Assembly: GCA_902598295.1 (NCBI GenBank)
Contig: CACKBA010000003.1
Span: forward strand, 24,544 to 88,543
DNA length: 64,000 bases
Reading direction: 5' to 3'
From: an uncultured Bacteroidota bacterium
GTDB lineage: Bacteria; Bacteroidota; Bacteroidia; Flavobacteriales; Flavobacteriaceae
Shown here: positions 37,080-45,613 of the stretch, piece by piece
Layout: each line of letters starts with the position of its first letter
Position numbering within the stretch: the first letter of the stretch is position 1
Notes under the pieces: generated by a model
Seen by the model: only the letters and a program-made list of their open reading frames with translations
Told to the model about the DNA's origin: nothing
Databases searched by the model: none
Program-made: the position numbers and the translations under genes

Positions 37080-38548
37080 TATGAAATTGATTTTAAAAAG
37101 TTATCGGAAGTTACGTTGATGGTTTCCTTTTTTTCTGGATTCATTTTATCATAAGTACTTACTAACATTCTCATTCTCGGATTGGTAATAAAAAAATCTC
37201 TTTGATTATTTATGAAATTCCAAAATAAAGAGTCCCAAATTGGACACCATTCCCCTTTTTTATAATTACTCATTTTAAGAACGTAACTACTTCCACTGAT
37301 ATAGGGTTTAGTTGACATCAATCCACCATCAGCAAATTGGCTCATTCCATATACGTTAGGTACCATTACCCAGTCGTATGAGTCAATAAAAAGTTCCATA
37401 AACCACTTATATACATCATCAGGATCAAATTCACATAGAAGCATGAAATTACCTACAATCATCAATCTCTCAATGTGATTTGCATATGCCGAATTGTTTA
37501 TTTTTTTTATTGTGTCGTCAAGTGGTTCAATTCCTGTTGTTCCATCATAAAATGATCTGGGTATTTTTCTTTTGAATCCCCAAAAGTTTTTTGTTCTTTC
37601 TTCTGAACCTTTGGCAATATAAACACCTCTAATAAATTCTCTCCAACCTATAACCTGTCTGATAAATCCTTCACAAGAGTTCAGTCTAATATCATTGTCA
37701 TTATAAAATTTAACCGATTTTTCCATGATTAATTTTGGGTTCAAAAGTCCAGAATTAATAATTGGTGAAAGAACACTATGATTCAGAACAGACTTTTCTT
37801 TAACAACAGCATCTTCATAGGGACCAAATTCATCATATCTTTCAATAAGGAAAGCTTCAAACCAACTATCTGCTGTACTGAAATCATAAGGATAAATTTT
37901 ATCTTTGTTTAATTTTCCAGGATTAAGATTGAAATTTTTTTCTATGTAGCATTTTGCTGATTCATAATCATCATTTGCCTCTACATAATTTATGTTTGGT
38001 GGTGTTTTGTCTTTGGGATATTTTTCACGGTTCATGTCATCATAAGTCCATTTACCTCCCTCAGGTTTCCCCTCTTCCATCAATATGTTGAATTTTAGTC
38101 TCTGGCTTTTGTAAAAACTCGTTTGAAAAAATTTTTTCTTGTCAGCTCTAAAAAAAGAGTACAACTCAATTTTTTTAGTTATAAAAAGTTGATTTTCGTA
38201 TACATTAACTTTTATGTTGTTTTTTGAGCAGGCCTTTATAATTCTTTTTTCTAACCAATTATCTTCGGGATCGTAGATATTTATTGATTTGATAGATTGC
38301 TTTTTATCAAGAAACAACCTTATGTCTGAAATTTCCTCACAACTATCAACATATTCTACATCAATATTTTTTGACTTTAGGAAACTTTCATACTTTTTCA
38401 TTGACATCCTGTGGAAGAGAATTTTTTGTTTGTGAAATTTGAAATGATTAAAAAATAGAAACTCCTCAATAAGAAATGTTTTATTCGAATTGTTGATTAG
38501 TACACCATCTCTGAAAAGTTGATTCGGAAAAATAAGATTTACTTCCAT
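37079..38548 (-). CDS. Bacterial cryptochrome / photolyase-related protein (FeS-BCP/PhrB family), cluster ligands lacking
   Basis: A 489-residue member of the COG3046 'photolyase-related' family, whose studied members are (6-4) photolyases or cryptochromes with FAD, a ribityllumazine antenna and a [4Fe-4S] cluster. FIRQVIGWREFIRGVY, NHIERLMIVGNFMLL and VPNVYGMSQFADGGLMSTKP are the FAD-binding blocks. The MSxYCxxCxY...ACPFNxLYW segment that holds three cluster cysteines is shortened to MSNYKKGEWC (residues 426-435) with one Cys, so a cluster is unlikely. It starts two bases after the phrB stop. Confidence 0.88.
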   Translation of the reverse strand: MEVNLIFPNQLFRDGVLINNSNKTFLIEEFLFFNHFKFHKQKILFHRMSMKKYESFLKSKNIDVEYVDSCEEISDIRLFLDKKQSIKSINIYDPEDNWLEKRIIKACSKNNIKVNVYENQLFITKKIELYSFFRADKKKFFQTSFYKSQRLKFNILMEEGKPEGGKWTYDDMNREKYPKDKTPPNINYVEANDDYESAKCYIEKNFNLNPGKLNKDKIYPYDFSTADSWFEAFLIERYDEFGPYEDAVVKEKSVLNHSVLSPIINSGLLNPKLIMEKSVKFYNDNDIRLNSCEGFIRQVIGWREFIRGVYIAKGSEERTKNFWGFKRKIPRSFYDGTTGIEPLDDTIKKINNSAYANHIERLMIVGNFMLLCEFDPDDVYKWFMELFIDSYDWVMVPNVYGMSQFADGGLMSTKPYISGSSYVLKMSNYKKGEWCPIWDSLFWNFINNQRDFFITNPRMRMLVSTYDKMNPEKKETINVTSDNFLKSIS

Positions 38549-38550
38549 TG

Positions 38551-39837
38551 TTAATTAACAGCCTCTTTGTAAGTTTCAAGGCATCTTTGTCTTGCGAATT
38601 TATGGTCAACAATTGGTTGTTCTTTGTAACCATTTGGAAGCCACTTCTTAACATAGGTTCCAAACTTGTCAAATTTCTTTTGTTGCTCGTAAGGATTAAA
38701 TATTCTAAAGTATGGAGAAGCGTCGACACCGCATCCAGCTACCCACTGCCAATTTCCAACATTACTTGATTGTTCATAATCAAATAACATATCCGAAAAA
38801 TACTTTTCTCCCAATCTCCAATCAATTAAAAGGTGCTTGCAAAGAAAACTAGCAACAACCATCCTAACTCGATTATGCATAAACCCCGTGGAATTTAACT
38901 CATTCATTCCGGCATCTACTATTGGATATCCAGTTTTACCCTCACACCAAAGTTTAAATTCTTCCATATTATTCCTCCATTTAACTCTTTCATATTTTTC
39001 TTTGAATGATGTTTTCGTTGTTTTAGGGAAGTGCCAAAGTATTTGCATAAAAAACTCTCTCCAAATCAATTCTTTTAGGTAGGTTTTATCAATGGCTTTA
39101 TCAGACTTTTTAACTGCTTTTCTAATACTTATATTACCAAATCGAAGAAATACTCCAATTTTGGAGGTTTTGTCAAGATAGGGAAAGTTTCTAGTTTTAT
39201 TGTATTGGTTAATAATTTGTTCTGTAAAACGTAGTTCTGGTGGGTCTATAGTACTTTTACTAAATTTTAATTTGATATCATCATGATTAAAAAAGTCACT
39301 GTTTACCATTCTTTCTAGCAAATTCTCAGACTTATAATTTTTAATTTGTTCTTTAGAAAACTTTTCTAACCATTTTTTTGAATATGGAGTGTATACTACA
39401 TATGGTTTTCCATCATCTTTGGTTACTTCAACTTCTTCAAAAATGACCTGGTCTTTAAAACCCTCAAAGCTTATGGAATTTTTTATTAATAAATTTTTTA
39501 TAGAATTATCTCTTTTTAAAGCATATGGCTCGTAGTCTTTGTTGTAATAAACTTTAGAAATTTTATTATTTCTAATTAATGACTTAAATATTTCTAAGGG
39601 TTTGCCCTTGAATGTGAATATTTTTTTGTTAAGTTTTTTTAAATCTAGATTTAATTTTTCGACTGAATTAAAAATGTGTTTTAGGCGATGATCATTATCA
39701 ATTATCTTATCTGTTATATCACTATCATAAATAAATATTGGTACTACAGAACTGGACTCTTTCAATGCTCTATATAGACCGTGATTATCATCAAGTCTGA
39801 GATCTCTTCGAAACCAAAAAATTATTGAATTTTCCAA
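38551..39837 (-). CDS. phrB: Deoxyribodipyrimidine photolyase (class I CPD photolyase/cryptochrome family)
   Basis: Light-driven repair of cyclobutane pyrimidine dimers with FAD and an antenna. The N-terminal antenna domain begins IIFWFRRDLRLDDNHGLY; the C-terminal FAD domain shows ELIWREFFMQILWHFP, CEGKTGYPIVDAGMNELNST, GFMHNRVRMVVASFL and the WQWVAGCGVDASPYFRIFNP block. I chose TTG at 39837 (428 residues), one base after the SDR stop and at the usual family N-terminus. An ATG at 39873 would add 12 residues and overlap the SDR gene by 35 bases. Third gene of the five-gene light operon. Confidence 0.94.
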   Translation of the reverse strand: MENSIIFWFRRDLRLDDNHGLYRALKESSSVVPIFIYDSDITDKIIDNDHRLKHIFNSVEKLNLDLKKLNKKIFTFKGKPLEIFKSLIRNNKISKVYYNKDYEPYALKRDNSIKNLLIKNSISFEGFKDQVIFEEVEVTKDDGKPYVVYTPYSKKWLEKFSKEQIKNYKSENLLERMVNSDFFNHDDIKLKFSKSTIDPPELRFTEQIINQYNKTRNFPYLDKTSKIGVFLRFGNISIRKAVKKSDKAIDKTYLKELIWREFFMQILWHFPKTTKTSFKEKYERVKWRNNMEEFKLWCEGKTGYPIVDAGMNELNSTGFMHNRVRMVVASFLCKHLLIDWRLGEKYFSDMLFDYEQSSNVGNWQWVAGCGVDASPYFRIFNPYEQQKKFDKFGTYVKKWLPNGYKEQPIVDHKFARQRCLETYKEAVN

Positions 39838-39838
39838 T

Positions 39839-40528
39839 TTAGGATAGAGTAGAGGTTCCACCGTCAACACCAATAATTTGTCCAGTCATCCAACTTGATT
39901 TTTCAGACAAAAGGAATTTGATAATATCAGCTATATCACTTGCTTGACCGATTCTTTTTAGTGGGTGTTTTTCAGCAGACTTTTCAACTTTAAGCTCATT
40001 ATTGAGAAATCGATTAGCTAAGGGTGTATCAACTATTGAAGGTGCTACTGCGTTTACTCTAACTTTTGGAGCATACTCAGCAGCCAATGATTTTGTCAAA
40101 CCTTCAATTGCACCTTTAGAAGCCGCAACGCTACTATGGAAGGGCATTCCCCTTTGTACGGCAACTGTACTCATTAAAACGACACTACTAGATGTTGAGT
40201 TTGTCAATTTGGGCATGACATCCTTCAGGACTTTTATTAAAGAAATTAAGTTTATTTCTAAGTCATCTCTAAAAGCTTCAATTGACAGACCTTTAAATGG
40301 TCTTAAATTTATGCTACCCGGGAGATAGACAAACCCATGTAACTCATCAGGAAGAAGTGATGTGTCAATGGTATCATTCAATGCATCAAATTTGATAAAA
40401 TTTGCGTTTTCGGAATTTAAATTTTCGTTAGTCCTACATGCTGTATAAACATTAAAATTTTCATTGAGTTTTTTTACCAATGATAGTCCAATTCCATAGG
40501 ATCCTCCAATTAATAATATATTCTTCAT
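39839..40528 (-). CDS. SDR-fold protein lacking the catalytic Tyr
   Basis: A 229-residue Rossmann-fold protein of the short-chain dehydrogenase family. The nucleotide-binding loop is GGSYGIG (residues 8-14). The catalytic Tyr of YxxxK is Val134 here (V-A-A-S-K138); Ser120 and Lys138 remain. The NNAG motif is also changed to YLPG (68-71). So it binds a dinucleotide but is unlikely to work as an ordinary reductase. It overlaps the SRPBCC gene by four bases (ATGA) and is one base from phrB. Confidence 0.88.
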   Translation of the reverse strand: MKNILLIGGSYGIGLSLVKKLNENFNVYTACRTNENLNSENANFIKFDALNDTIDTSLLPDELHGFVYLPGSINLRPFKGLSIEAFRDDLEINLISLIKVLKDVMPKLTNSTSSSVVLMSTVAVQRGMPFHSSVAASKGAIEGLTKSLAAEYAPKVRVNAVAPSIVDTPLANRFLNNELKVEKSAEKHPLKRIGQASDIADIIKFLLSEKSSWMTGQIIGVDGGTSTLS

Positions 40529-40989
40529 TTTAGTTCACCAAATATTTCGTTTAACTTTTTTCTTCTGTATTCAAAAATGTGGCCAAGTTTATTTTTAATT
40601 ATTAAATAATTCATCATGTAACCGATGAAGCCAAGAGGGATTTTATAATGAATTATATCTTCCATTTCAATTCCTCCTTCAACCTCTTTTATAAAATGTT
40701 TATGGTGCCAGAGAGAGTATGGTCCAAACCTTTGTTCATCAACAAAAAACTTTTTATCGACCACGTGAGTAATTTCAGTAACCCATTTTAAAGGAATGTT
40801 AAGCAAAGGAGTTACAGTATATTGAATTATTTGACCAGGGTAAATTTTTTTATAATCACAGTCAGTAATATTGAAATTCATCGTGTTTGGTGTAATTTCT
40901 TTTAAATTTTTTGGATTTGAAAGAAAATCCCAAGCGACTTGAATTGTAATTGGAAGTTTTTGTTTGGTATGAAGTTTAAAAATTTTCAT
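40525..40989 (-). CDS. SRPBCC-fold protein (photolyase-linked)
   Basis: A 154-residue ligand-binding-fold protein (YfhH/COG4276-like): FKLHTKQKLPITIQVAWDFL, PKNLKEITP, YPGQIIQYTVTPLLNIP, ITHVVDKKFFVDEQRFGPY and LWHHKHFI. The ATG at 40989 fits the family; the open frame continues upstream to 41133 but that part lies opposite the DUF2911 gene. First gene of the photolyase operon, divergent from DUF2911 with only 25 bases between the two start codons. Ligand unknown. Confidence 0.87.
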   Translation of the reverse strand: MKIFKLHTKQKLPITIQVAWDFLSNPKNLKEITPNTMNFNITDCDYKKIYPGQIIQYTVTPLLNIPLKWVTEITHVVDKKFFVDEQRFGPYSLWHHKHFIKEVEGGIEMEDIIHYKIPLGFIGYMMNYLIIKNKLGHIFEYRRKKLNEIFGELK

Positions 40990-41014
40990 AATATTGGGTA
41001 TATAAACAAAAGTC

Positions 41015-41860
41015 ATGCAAAAATTATTTTTTTTATTATCAATATTTCTAAGCACTGCTACATTAAGTGCACAATTAAAGTCACCAGTTGCCAGTCCAAG
41101 AGCAAAGCTTAGCCAAAATATAGGTTTGGTCAATGTTGCTGTAGATTATTCAAGACCTTCAAAGAAGGGGAGAATAATTTTTGGAAGTTTAGTCCCTTAT
41201 AATAAAATTTGGAGAACAGGAGCCAATCAAGCCACAACATTTAGCGTATCCGATGACATCAAGATAAATAATCAACTAGTGCCTAAGGGTGAATATCATA
41301 TTTATTCTGTTCCAAGGGAAAAAAGATTGGATTTAATAGTTTACAAAAAAACTGATAATTGGGGTTCTTTAAAAGAATTTGATGAAAGTTTAATTGTCGC
41401 GAGAGTGGTGTCAGATTTTATAGAACTCCCATTTTCTGTTGAAACATTTGAAATATCTTTTGATAATATCAGTAATAACGGATCAACCTTAAATTTGATC
41501 TGGGACAACATGCTGGCTATATACTATATTGATGCTTTGACAAAGGACAAAATGGTTAATAATATTAAAAATACTTTATCTAAAAACCCCAAGCCTAGTG
41601 ATTATCAAAAAGCTGCATTATATTATTACGAAGAGGGTTTAGACAAGGAAAAGGCTTATGAGTGGATTAATCTAGCTTTTGAAAGTTATAAGGAACCAAA
41701 ATATTGGCAACTCAGAGTTAAAGCATTAGTTTATAATTACTACGGGAAGAAGAGAGAAGCTTTAAAAATTGCTAAGCAAGGATTAAAGCAAGCCAAAAAA
41801 TCAGATGCTCCAGATGGTTTGAATACATTGAGCTTATTGGTTGATAGGCTTTCTAAATAA
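41015..41860 (+). CDS. DUF2911 exported protein
   Basis: A 281-residue protein with a signal peptide (LFFLLSIFLSTATLSAQ, residues 4-20). The DUF2911 domain follows: ASPRAKLSQNIGLVNVAVDYS, GRIIFGSLVPYNKIWRTGAN and PKGEYHIYSVP. The C-terminal third is helical with a TPR-like pair. Probably periplasmic; function unknown. It ends inside the last 27 bases of the convergent symporter gene. Confidence 0.85.
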   Translation: MQKLFFLLSIFLSTATLSAQLKSPVASPRAKLSQNIGLVNVAVDYSRPSKKGRIIFGSLVPYNKIWRTGANQATTFSVSDDIKINNQLVPKGEYHIYSVPREKRLDLIVYKKTDNWGSLKEFDESLIVARVVSDFIELPFSVETFEISFDNISNNGSTLNLIWDNMLAIYYIDALTKDKMVNNIKNTLSKNPKPSDYQKAALYYYEEGLDKEKAYEWINLAFESYKEPKYWQLRVKALVYNYYGKKREALKIAKQGLKQAKKSDAPDGLNTLSLLVDRLSK

Positions 41861-43504
41861 TGTAAGATTAAAAATTGTTGATAATATTATGGTATTAACA
41901 GCACCGATAAAATTCAACCACAAATATCCAATATCTGTATTAAAATAAATACCAAAAATTATTGCTTGTGAAATGCATGCTGCATAAAAAATTGAATTTC
42001 CACCAACCTTTTTAAAAAAGAAAGCTACTAGAAATATCCCCAAAACAGTACCGTAGAAAATTGAACCTATAATGTTGACAAGTTGAATCAAATTTTCAAA
42101 TAATGTCCCAAAACTTGCGAAACTTATTGCTATTAATCCCCAGACTAGAGTGAAAAATTTTGATGCCATCAAATAATGATGTTCACTTTTACTTTCTTTG
42201 TGATTTCTCTTGTAAAGGTCAATTGTTGTCGTTGCAGCCAATGCGTTAATTTCGGAGGCTGTTGAAGACATTGCTGCACAAATTATAACAGCAATTAAAA
42301 GACCAATAATACCTTTTGGTAGATTGTTTAGTATGTAGTGAAGGAAGACATAGTCTTTATCTAAAACCTCAATTTTTGGATTTTCACTTTTAATTTCACT
42401 ATAAATTTGAGTTTTTATTTTCCTTTCTTCGGAATGGATTTTAGTGATTAGATTTTTATCAAGCCTTGATTTTTTGATATAATCATTCAAAATATCTTTT
42501 TTTTGATCTTGAATTTTTGAATATTTTTCAAGGTAGGTGTTGTAATTAGTATTATTAGATTTCTCAATGTAATTTGTTACTTGTGGATTGAAATTTATGG
42601 GTGCTGAATTAAACTCATAAAAAACAAATACCATAACTCCCAGTAAAAGAATAAAAAATTGCATCGGAATTTTAAAAATTCCATTAAAAATCAATCCTTG
42701 TCTTATTTCTTTAATTGATTTCCCAGAGATATATCTTTGAACTTGGCTTTGATCGGTTCCAAAATAAGAAAGGGCTAAGAATAAACCACCTGTAATTCCA
42801 CTCCAAAAGGTATATCTGCTTTCATAATCAAGTGAAAAGTCCAAAATATTCAGTTTATTACTTGCACGAGAATAATCCAAAAATTTATCCACACTAAAGT
42901 TTTCAGGGTAACTTCCTATCAAAATGAAAAAAACAAAAAATAATCCTAAAAATATTACAAACATTTGTTGTTTTTGAGTCACATTAACAGCTTTTGTTCC
43001 ACCTGCTATTGTATAGATTATCACAAGAAAACCTATTATTACATTTAAAATTTTTAAATCAATATTTAAGAGTGTAGATAGAATAATAGATGGGGCAAAA
43101 ATTGTTATTCCTGCTGCAAGACCTCTTTGAATCAAAAATAACATGGCACCCAAAACCCTAGTTTTCCTATCAAATCTTTTTTCTAAGAATTCATAAGCCG
43201 TATAAACCTTTAATTTGTGATAAAGAGGGACAAAAAATACACATATGATAATCATGGCCAAGGGTAATCCAAAATAGAATTGAATAAACCCCATACCATC
43301 ATTATAAGCTTGTCCTGGAGTTGATAAAAAAGTAATCGCACTTGCTTGGGTTGCCATGACAGACAAACCAATTGTAAACCAGCCTGTGGAGTTGTTTGCC
43401 TTTAAAAATGACTGAATATTACTATTCTTTTTGGTCTTGTAAGATCCATAGATAACGATTGTTAATAAAGTTACAATTAAAACTGTCCAATCGACTAATC
43501 CCAT
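41834..43504 (-). CDS. Sodium:solute symporter (SSS family)
   Basis: A 556-residue inner-membrane transporter with about 13 helices. FTIGLSVMATQASAITFLSTPGQAY and AGGTKAVNVTQKQQ are SSS blocks; QSQVQRYISGKS is the family signature. A hydrophilic insert of about 80 residues (near residues 300-385) separates the helices after PINFNP, as in other Bacteroidota members. ATG at 43504 is chosen over a GTG two codons upstream. Solute not assignable. Confidence 0.9.
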   Translation of the reverse strand: MGLVDWTVLIVTLLTIVIYGSYKTKKNSNIQSFLKANNSTGWFTIGLSVMATQASAITFLSTPGQAYNDGMGFIQFYFGLPLAMIIICVFFVPLYHKLKVYTAYEFLEKRFDRKTRVLGAMLFLIQRGLAAGITIFAPSIILSTLLNIDLKILNVIIGFLVIIYTIAGGTKAVNVTQKQQMFVIFLGLFFVFFILIGSYPENFSVDKFLDYSRASNKLNILDFSLDYESRYTFWSGITGGLFLALSYFGTDQSQVQRYISGKSIKEIRQGLIFNGIFKIPMQFFILLLGVMVFVFYEFNSAPINFNPQVTNYIEKSNNTNYNTYLEKYSKIQDQKKDILNDYIKKSRLDKNLITKIHSEERKIKTQIYSEIKSENPKIEVLDKDYVFLHYILNNLPKGIIGLLIAVIICAAMSSTASEINALAATTTIDLYKRNHKESKSEHHYLMASKFFTLVWGLIAISFASFGTLFENLIQLVNIIGSIFYGTVLGIFLVAFFFKKVGGNSIFYAACISQAIIFGIYFNTDIGYLWLNFIGAVNTIILSTIFNLTLFRKPINQ

Positions 43505-43586
43505 AATCACATAAGGGATAAAAAAAATAAAATATAGAAGAAATTAACGACTAATAAAATAGAATATTCTTTCTTCCAATTGTACA

Positions 43587-44108
43587 TCAAATATTTTTTT
43601 GATTATTTTCTACTTTCCAATCACCATTTAATCTAAGAACTTGTTCAATCACATCTCTGACACATCCATCACCACCTTTTTTGGCTGAGATATAATCAAC
43701 AACTTCTTTAACCTCAGGACATGCGTCGGCCGGACAAGTAGAAAGACCAACATCTTTTAAAATATGAATGTCTGGTAGGTCATCACCCATAAAAAGAGTT
43801 TCCTTAACACTTAAATTATTTTTTGATAAAAAATTGTCAAAAACTTCTTTCTTGTCATCAACTCCTAAAAAAATATCCTTAACACCAAGTCTTGAAAGTC
43901 TTTTTCTAACTCCTTCATTATTTCCACCGCTTATTACACAAATATTGTATCCTATGTCTGTTGCAAATTTAACTGCAATACCATCTTTGGTATTAAAGAC
44001 TCTCATTTCATTACCTTCTGAATCAACAATTATTGATCCATCAGTAAAAACTCCGTCTACATCAAAAATAAAGTTTTTGATATTGATTAATTTTTTCTTA
44101 TAAATCAT
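43587..44108 (-). CDS. kdsC: HAD phosphatase of the KdsC family (3-deoxy-D-manno-octulosonate 8-phosphate phosphatase)
   Basis: A 173-residue cap-less HAD enzyme. Motif I is FDVDGVFTDG with Asp16 and Asp18, motif II is CVISGG, and motif IV is MGDDLPDIHIL. Size and motif I fit KdsC, which makes Kdo for lipopolysaccharide. Kdo synthesis genes are not adjacent, so a related sugar-acid phosphatase is possible. It overlaps the DUF2520 gene by 11 bases, a pairing found in other Flavobacteriia. Confidence 0.85.
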   Translation of the reverse strand: MIYKKKLINIKNFIFDVDGVFTDGSIIVDSEGNEMRVFNTKDGIAVKFATDIGYNICVISGGNNEGVRKRLSRLGVKDIFLGVDDKKEVFDNFLSKNNLSVKETLFMGDDLPDIHILKDVGLSTCPADACPEVKEVVDYISAKKGGDGCVRDVIEQVLRLNGDWKVENNQKNI

Positions 44109-44853
44109 TTCTTCTGATACTTTTTGTTATGATTTTATACAAATTTAGGTAATTAGATTTTTTTAAAATTTCTTCATGTTTTTTTAATGTTTTTACATCG
44201 TTTCTGACTGCGGGTCCAGTCTGAGACTCCTTTGATTTGTTACTCTGAAATTTTTTAAAAGTTTCGTTTGCAATTGGGATGAAAAATTTTTTCTCAAGTT
44301 TGAATTTATTTACTAATTCATCAGTCAACGAAAGAATGTGATTTGTAAAATTATTTGCAAATGAAGCAGCCAAATGGTAATGAAGCCTTTTTTTTGAGTC
44401 AACTTCTTCAAATTCTACTTCCAGTATTCGACATAACTCTTTTAATTTTTCTAAACTTTTTTGAGAATTACCCTCTATAAGTATTGGAGTTTTAGTAAAA
44501 TCTATTTTTTTATTAAAGCTGAATGTTTGTAATGGATAAAATACACCAAAGTTTAAATGATTAGACAAAGCGTCTTTTCCTTTAGTTCCTGATGAATGTA
44601 AAATCATACCATTTTTTGTTTTTATCTTTTTGCTTATTTCTTCAATTGAGTCATCATTGGTTAATATAAAATAAAAATCAGCTTCACTGAGACTACCAAT
44701 TTTGTTAGTGAATTTTATTTTCTTATTAAATAATTTAATGTTTTTGTTGTTTCGTGAGTATATTTCATTTAATCTAAGTTCTTTATTGCTAATAAACGCT
44801 TCACTAAGATTATATGAGAGTTTTCCAGAACCAATTATAGAAATTGTAATCAT
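44098..44853 (-). CDS. Rossmann-like/DUF2520 protein
   Basis: A 251-residue protein: N-terminal NAD(P)-binding fold (ISIIGSGKLSYNLSEAF), then LHSSGTKGKDALSN, FGVFYPLQTFSF and the DUF2520 helical domain (HLAASFANNFTNHILSL, GPAVRNDVKTLKKH). It resembles pyrroline-5-carboxylate or 6-phosphogluconate reductase-like enzymes but the substrate is unknown. Translationally coupled to kdsC. Divergent from ndk by 62 bases. Confidence 0.85.
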   Translation of the reverse strand: MITISIIGSGKLSYNLSEAFISNKELRLNEIYSRNNKNIKLFNKKIKFTNKIGSLSEADFYFILTNDDSIEEISKKIKTKNGMILHSSGTKGKDALSNHLNFGVFYPLQTFSFNKKIDFTKTPILIEGNSQKSLEKLKELCRILEVEFEEVDSKKRLHYHLAASFANNFTNHILSLTDELVNKFKLEKKFFIPIANETFKKFQSNKSKESQTGPAVRNDVKTLKKHEEILKKSNYLNLYKIITKSIRRNDL

Positions 44854-44895
44854 AATAATAGCATAATTTACAATAAATGATTTGAATGTTTTTAT

Positions 44896-44903
44896 TAGGT
44901 TTG
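44896..44903 (+). promoter_or_regulatory. Candidate -7 box of ndk
   Basis: TAGGTTTG matches TAnnTTTG and ends 12 bases before the ndk ATG. A -33 TTTG at normal spacing is not seen. Confidence 0.4.
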
Positions 44904-44915
44904 CAAAAAAAAATT

Positions 44916-45317
44916 ATGAATAATAAAACTTTTATGATGATCAAACCTGATGCAGTTGAAAGAGGGTTAACAGGAAAAATATTAGGCGATATTACAGACG
45001 CAGGTTTTAAAATTATTGAATTAAAAATGGTGAAACTGAGTTTAAATGATGCAAAAAGATTTTATAAAATTCATGAGAATAGACCTTTTTTTGATGATTT
45101 AACGACATATATGAGTAGAAGTCCCATTGTTGCTGCTGTTTTATCAAAGGACAATGCTGTCGATGAATTTAGAAAATTAATTGGCAGTACTGATCCAACT
45201 GATGCTGAGGAAGGAACTATTAGAAAAAAATATGCATTGTCTAAAGGTGAAAATTCAGTTCATGGATCAGATAGTAATGAAAATGCTGAAATTGAATCAA
45301 ATTTTCATTTTTCATAA
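44916..45317 (+). CDS. ndk: Nucleoside-diphosphate kinase
   Basis: Transfers the terminal phosphate from ATP to NDPs. A 133-residue protein with [34 protein letters not shown] and the active-site His in NSVHGSDS. The ATG at 44916 is the family start; the frame runs upstream without support. Convergent with the DciA-like gene, two bases apart. Confidence 0.96.
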   Translation: MNNKTFMMIKPDAVERGLTGKILGDITDAGFKIIELKMVKLSLNDAKRFYKIHENRPFFDDLTTYMSRSPIVAAVLSKDNAVDEFRKLIGSTDPTDAEEGTIRKKYALSKGENSVHGSDSNENAEIESNFHFS

Positions 45318-45319
45318 CT

Positions 45320-45613
45320 CTACAATAGAACTATTTTTTCAATAATATCTTGTTTCAGCTCAGAATTAATTAATTCGATAATTTTATTCTTAGAATAAGA
45401 AATTTCATCCTTAAGTATAGGATTTGAAACCTTAATGTAAAGAGTATTTCTTTTTAAGTAAATGTCTTTAGTATATTTTGAAAACTGTTTCCCGGCTGTT
45501 TTTTTCCATGCGATACCAACTTTTGAATTGAAAACACCCTGACTTATTTGCTTTTGGTTAAAAAAACTATTTAAAATTTCCTTAACGCTATTTGTTTCAT
45601 AGTTTCTCTTCAT
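45320..45613 (-). CDS. DUF721 (DciA-like) protein
   Basis: A 97-residue basic protein with the DUF721 core: SVKEILNSFFNQK, VGIAWKKTAGKQFSKYTKDI and LYIKVSNPILKDEISYSK. DciA is the ancestral loader of the replicative helicase in bacteria without DnaC/DnaI; this short form has only the KH-like domain. It overlaps recF by four bases, a recF-DUF721 pairing known across bacteria, and dnaB is in the same window. Confidence 0.85.
   Translation of the reverse strand: MKRNYETNSVKEILNSFFNQKQISQGVFNSKVGIAWKKTAGKQFSKYTKDIYLKRNTLYIKVSNPILKDEISYSKNKIIELINSELKQDIIEKIVLL

Noticed and set aside
40990-41133. 48-residue upstream extension of the SRPBCC gene
   Set aside because: Lies opposite the DUF2911 signal peptide and has no family match; ATG 40989 is right.
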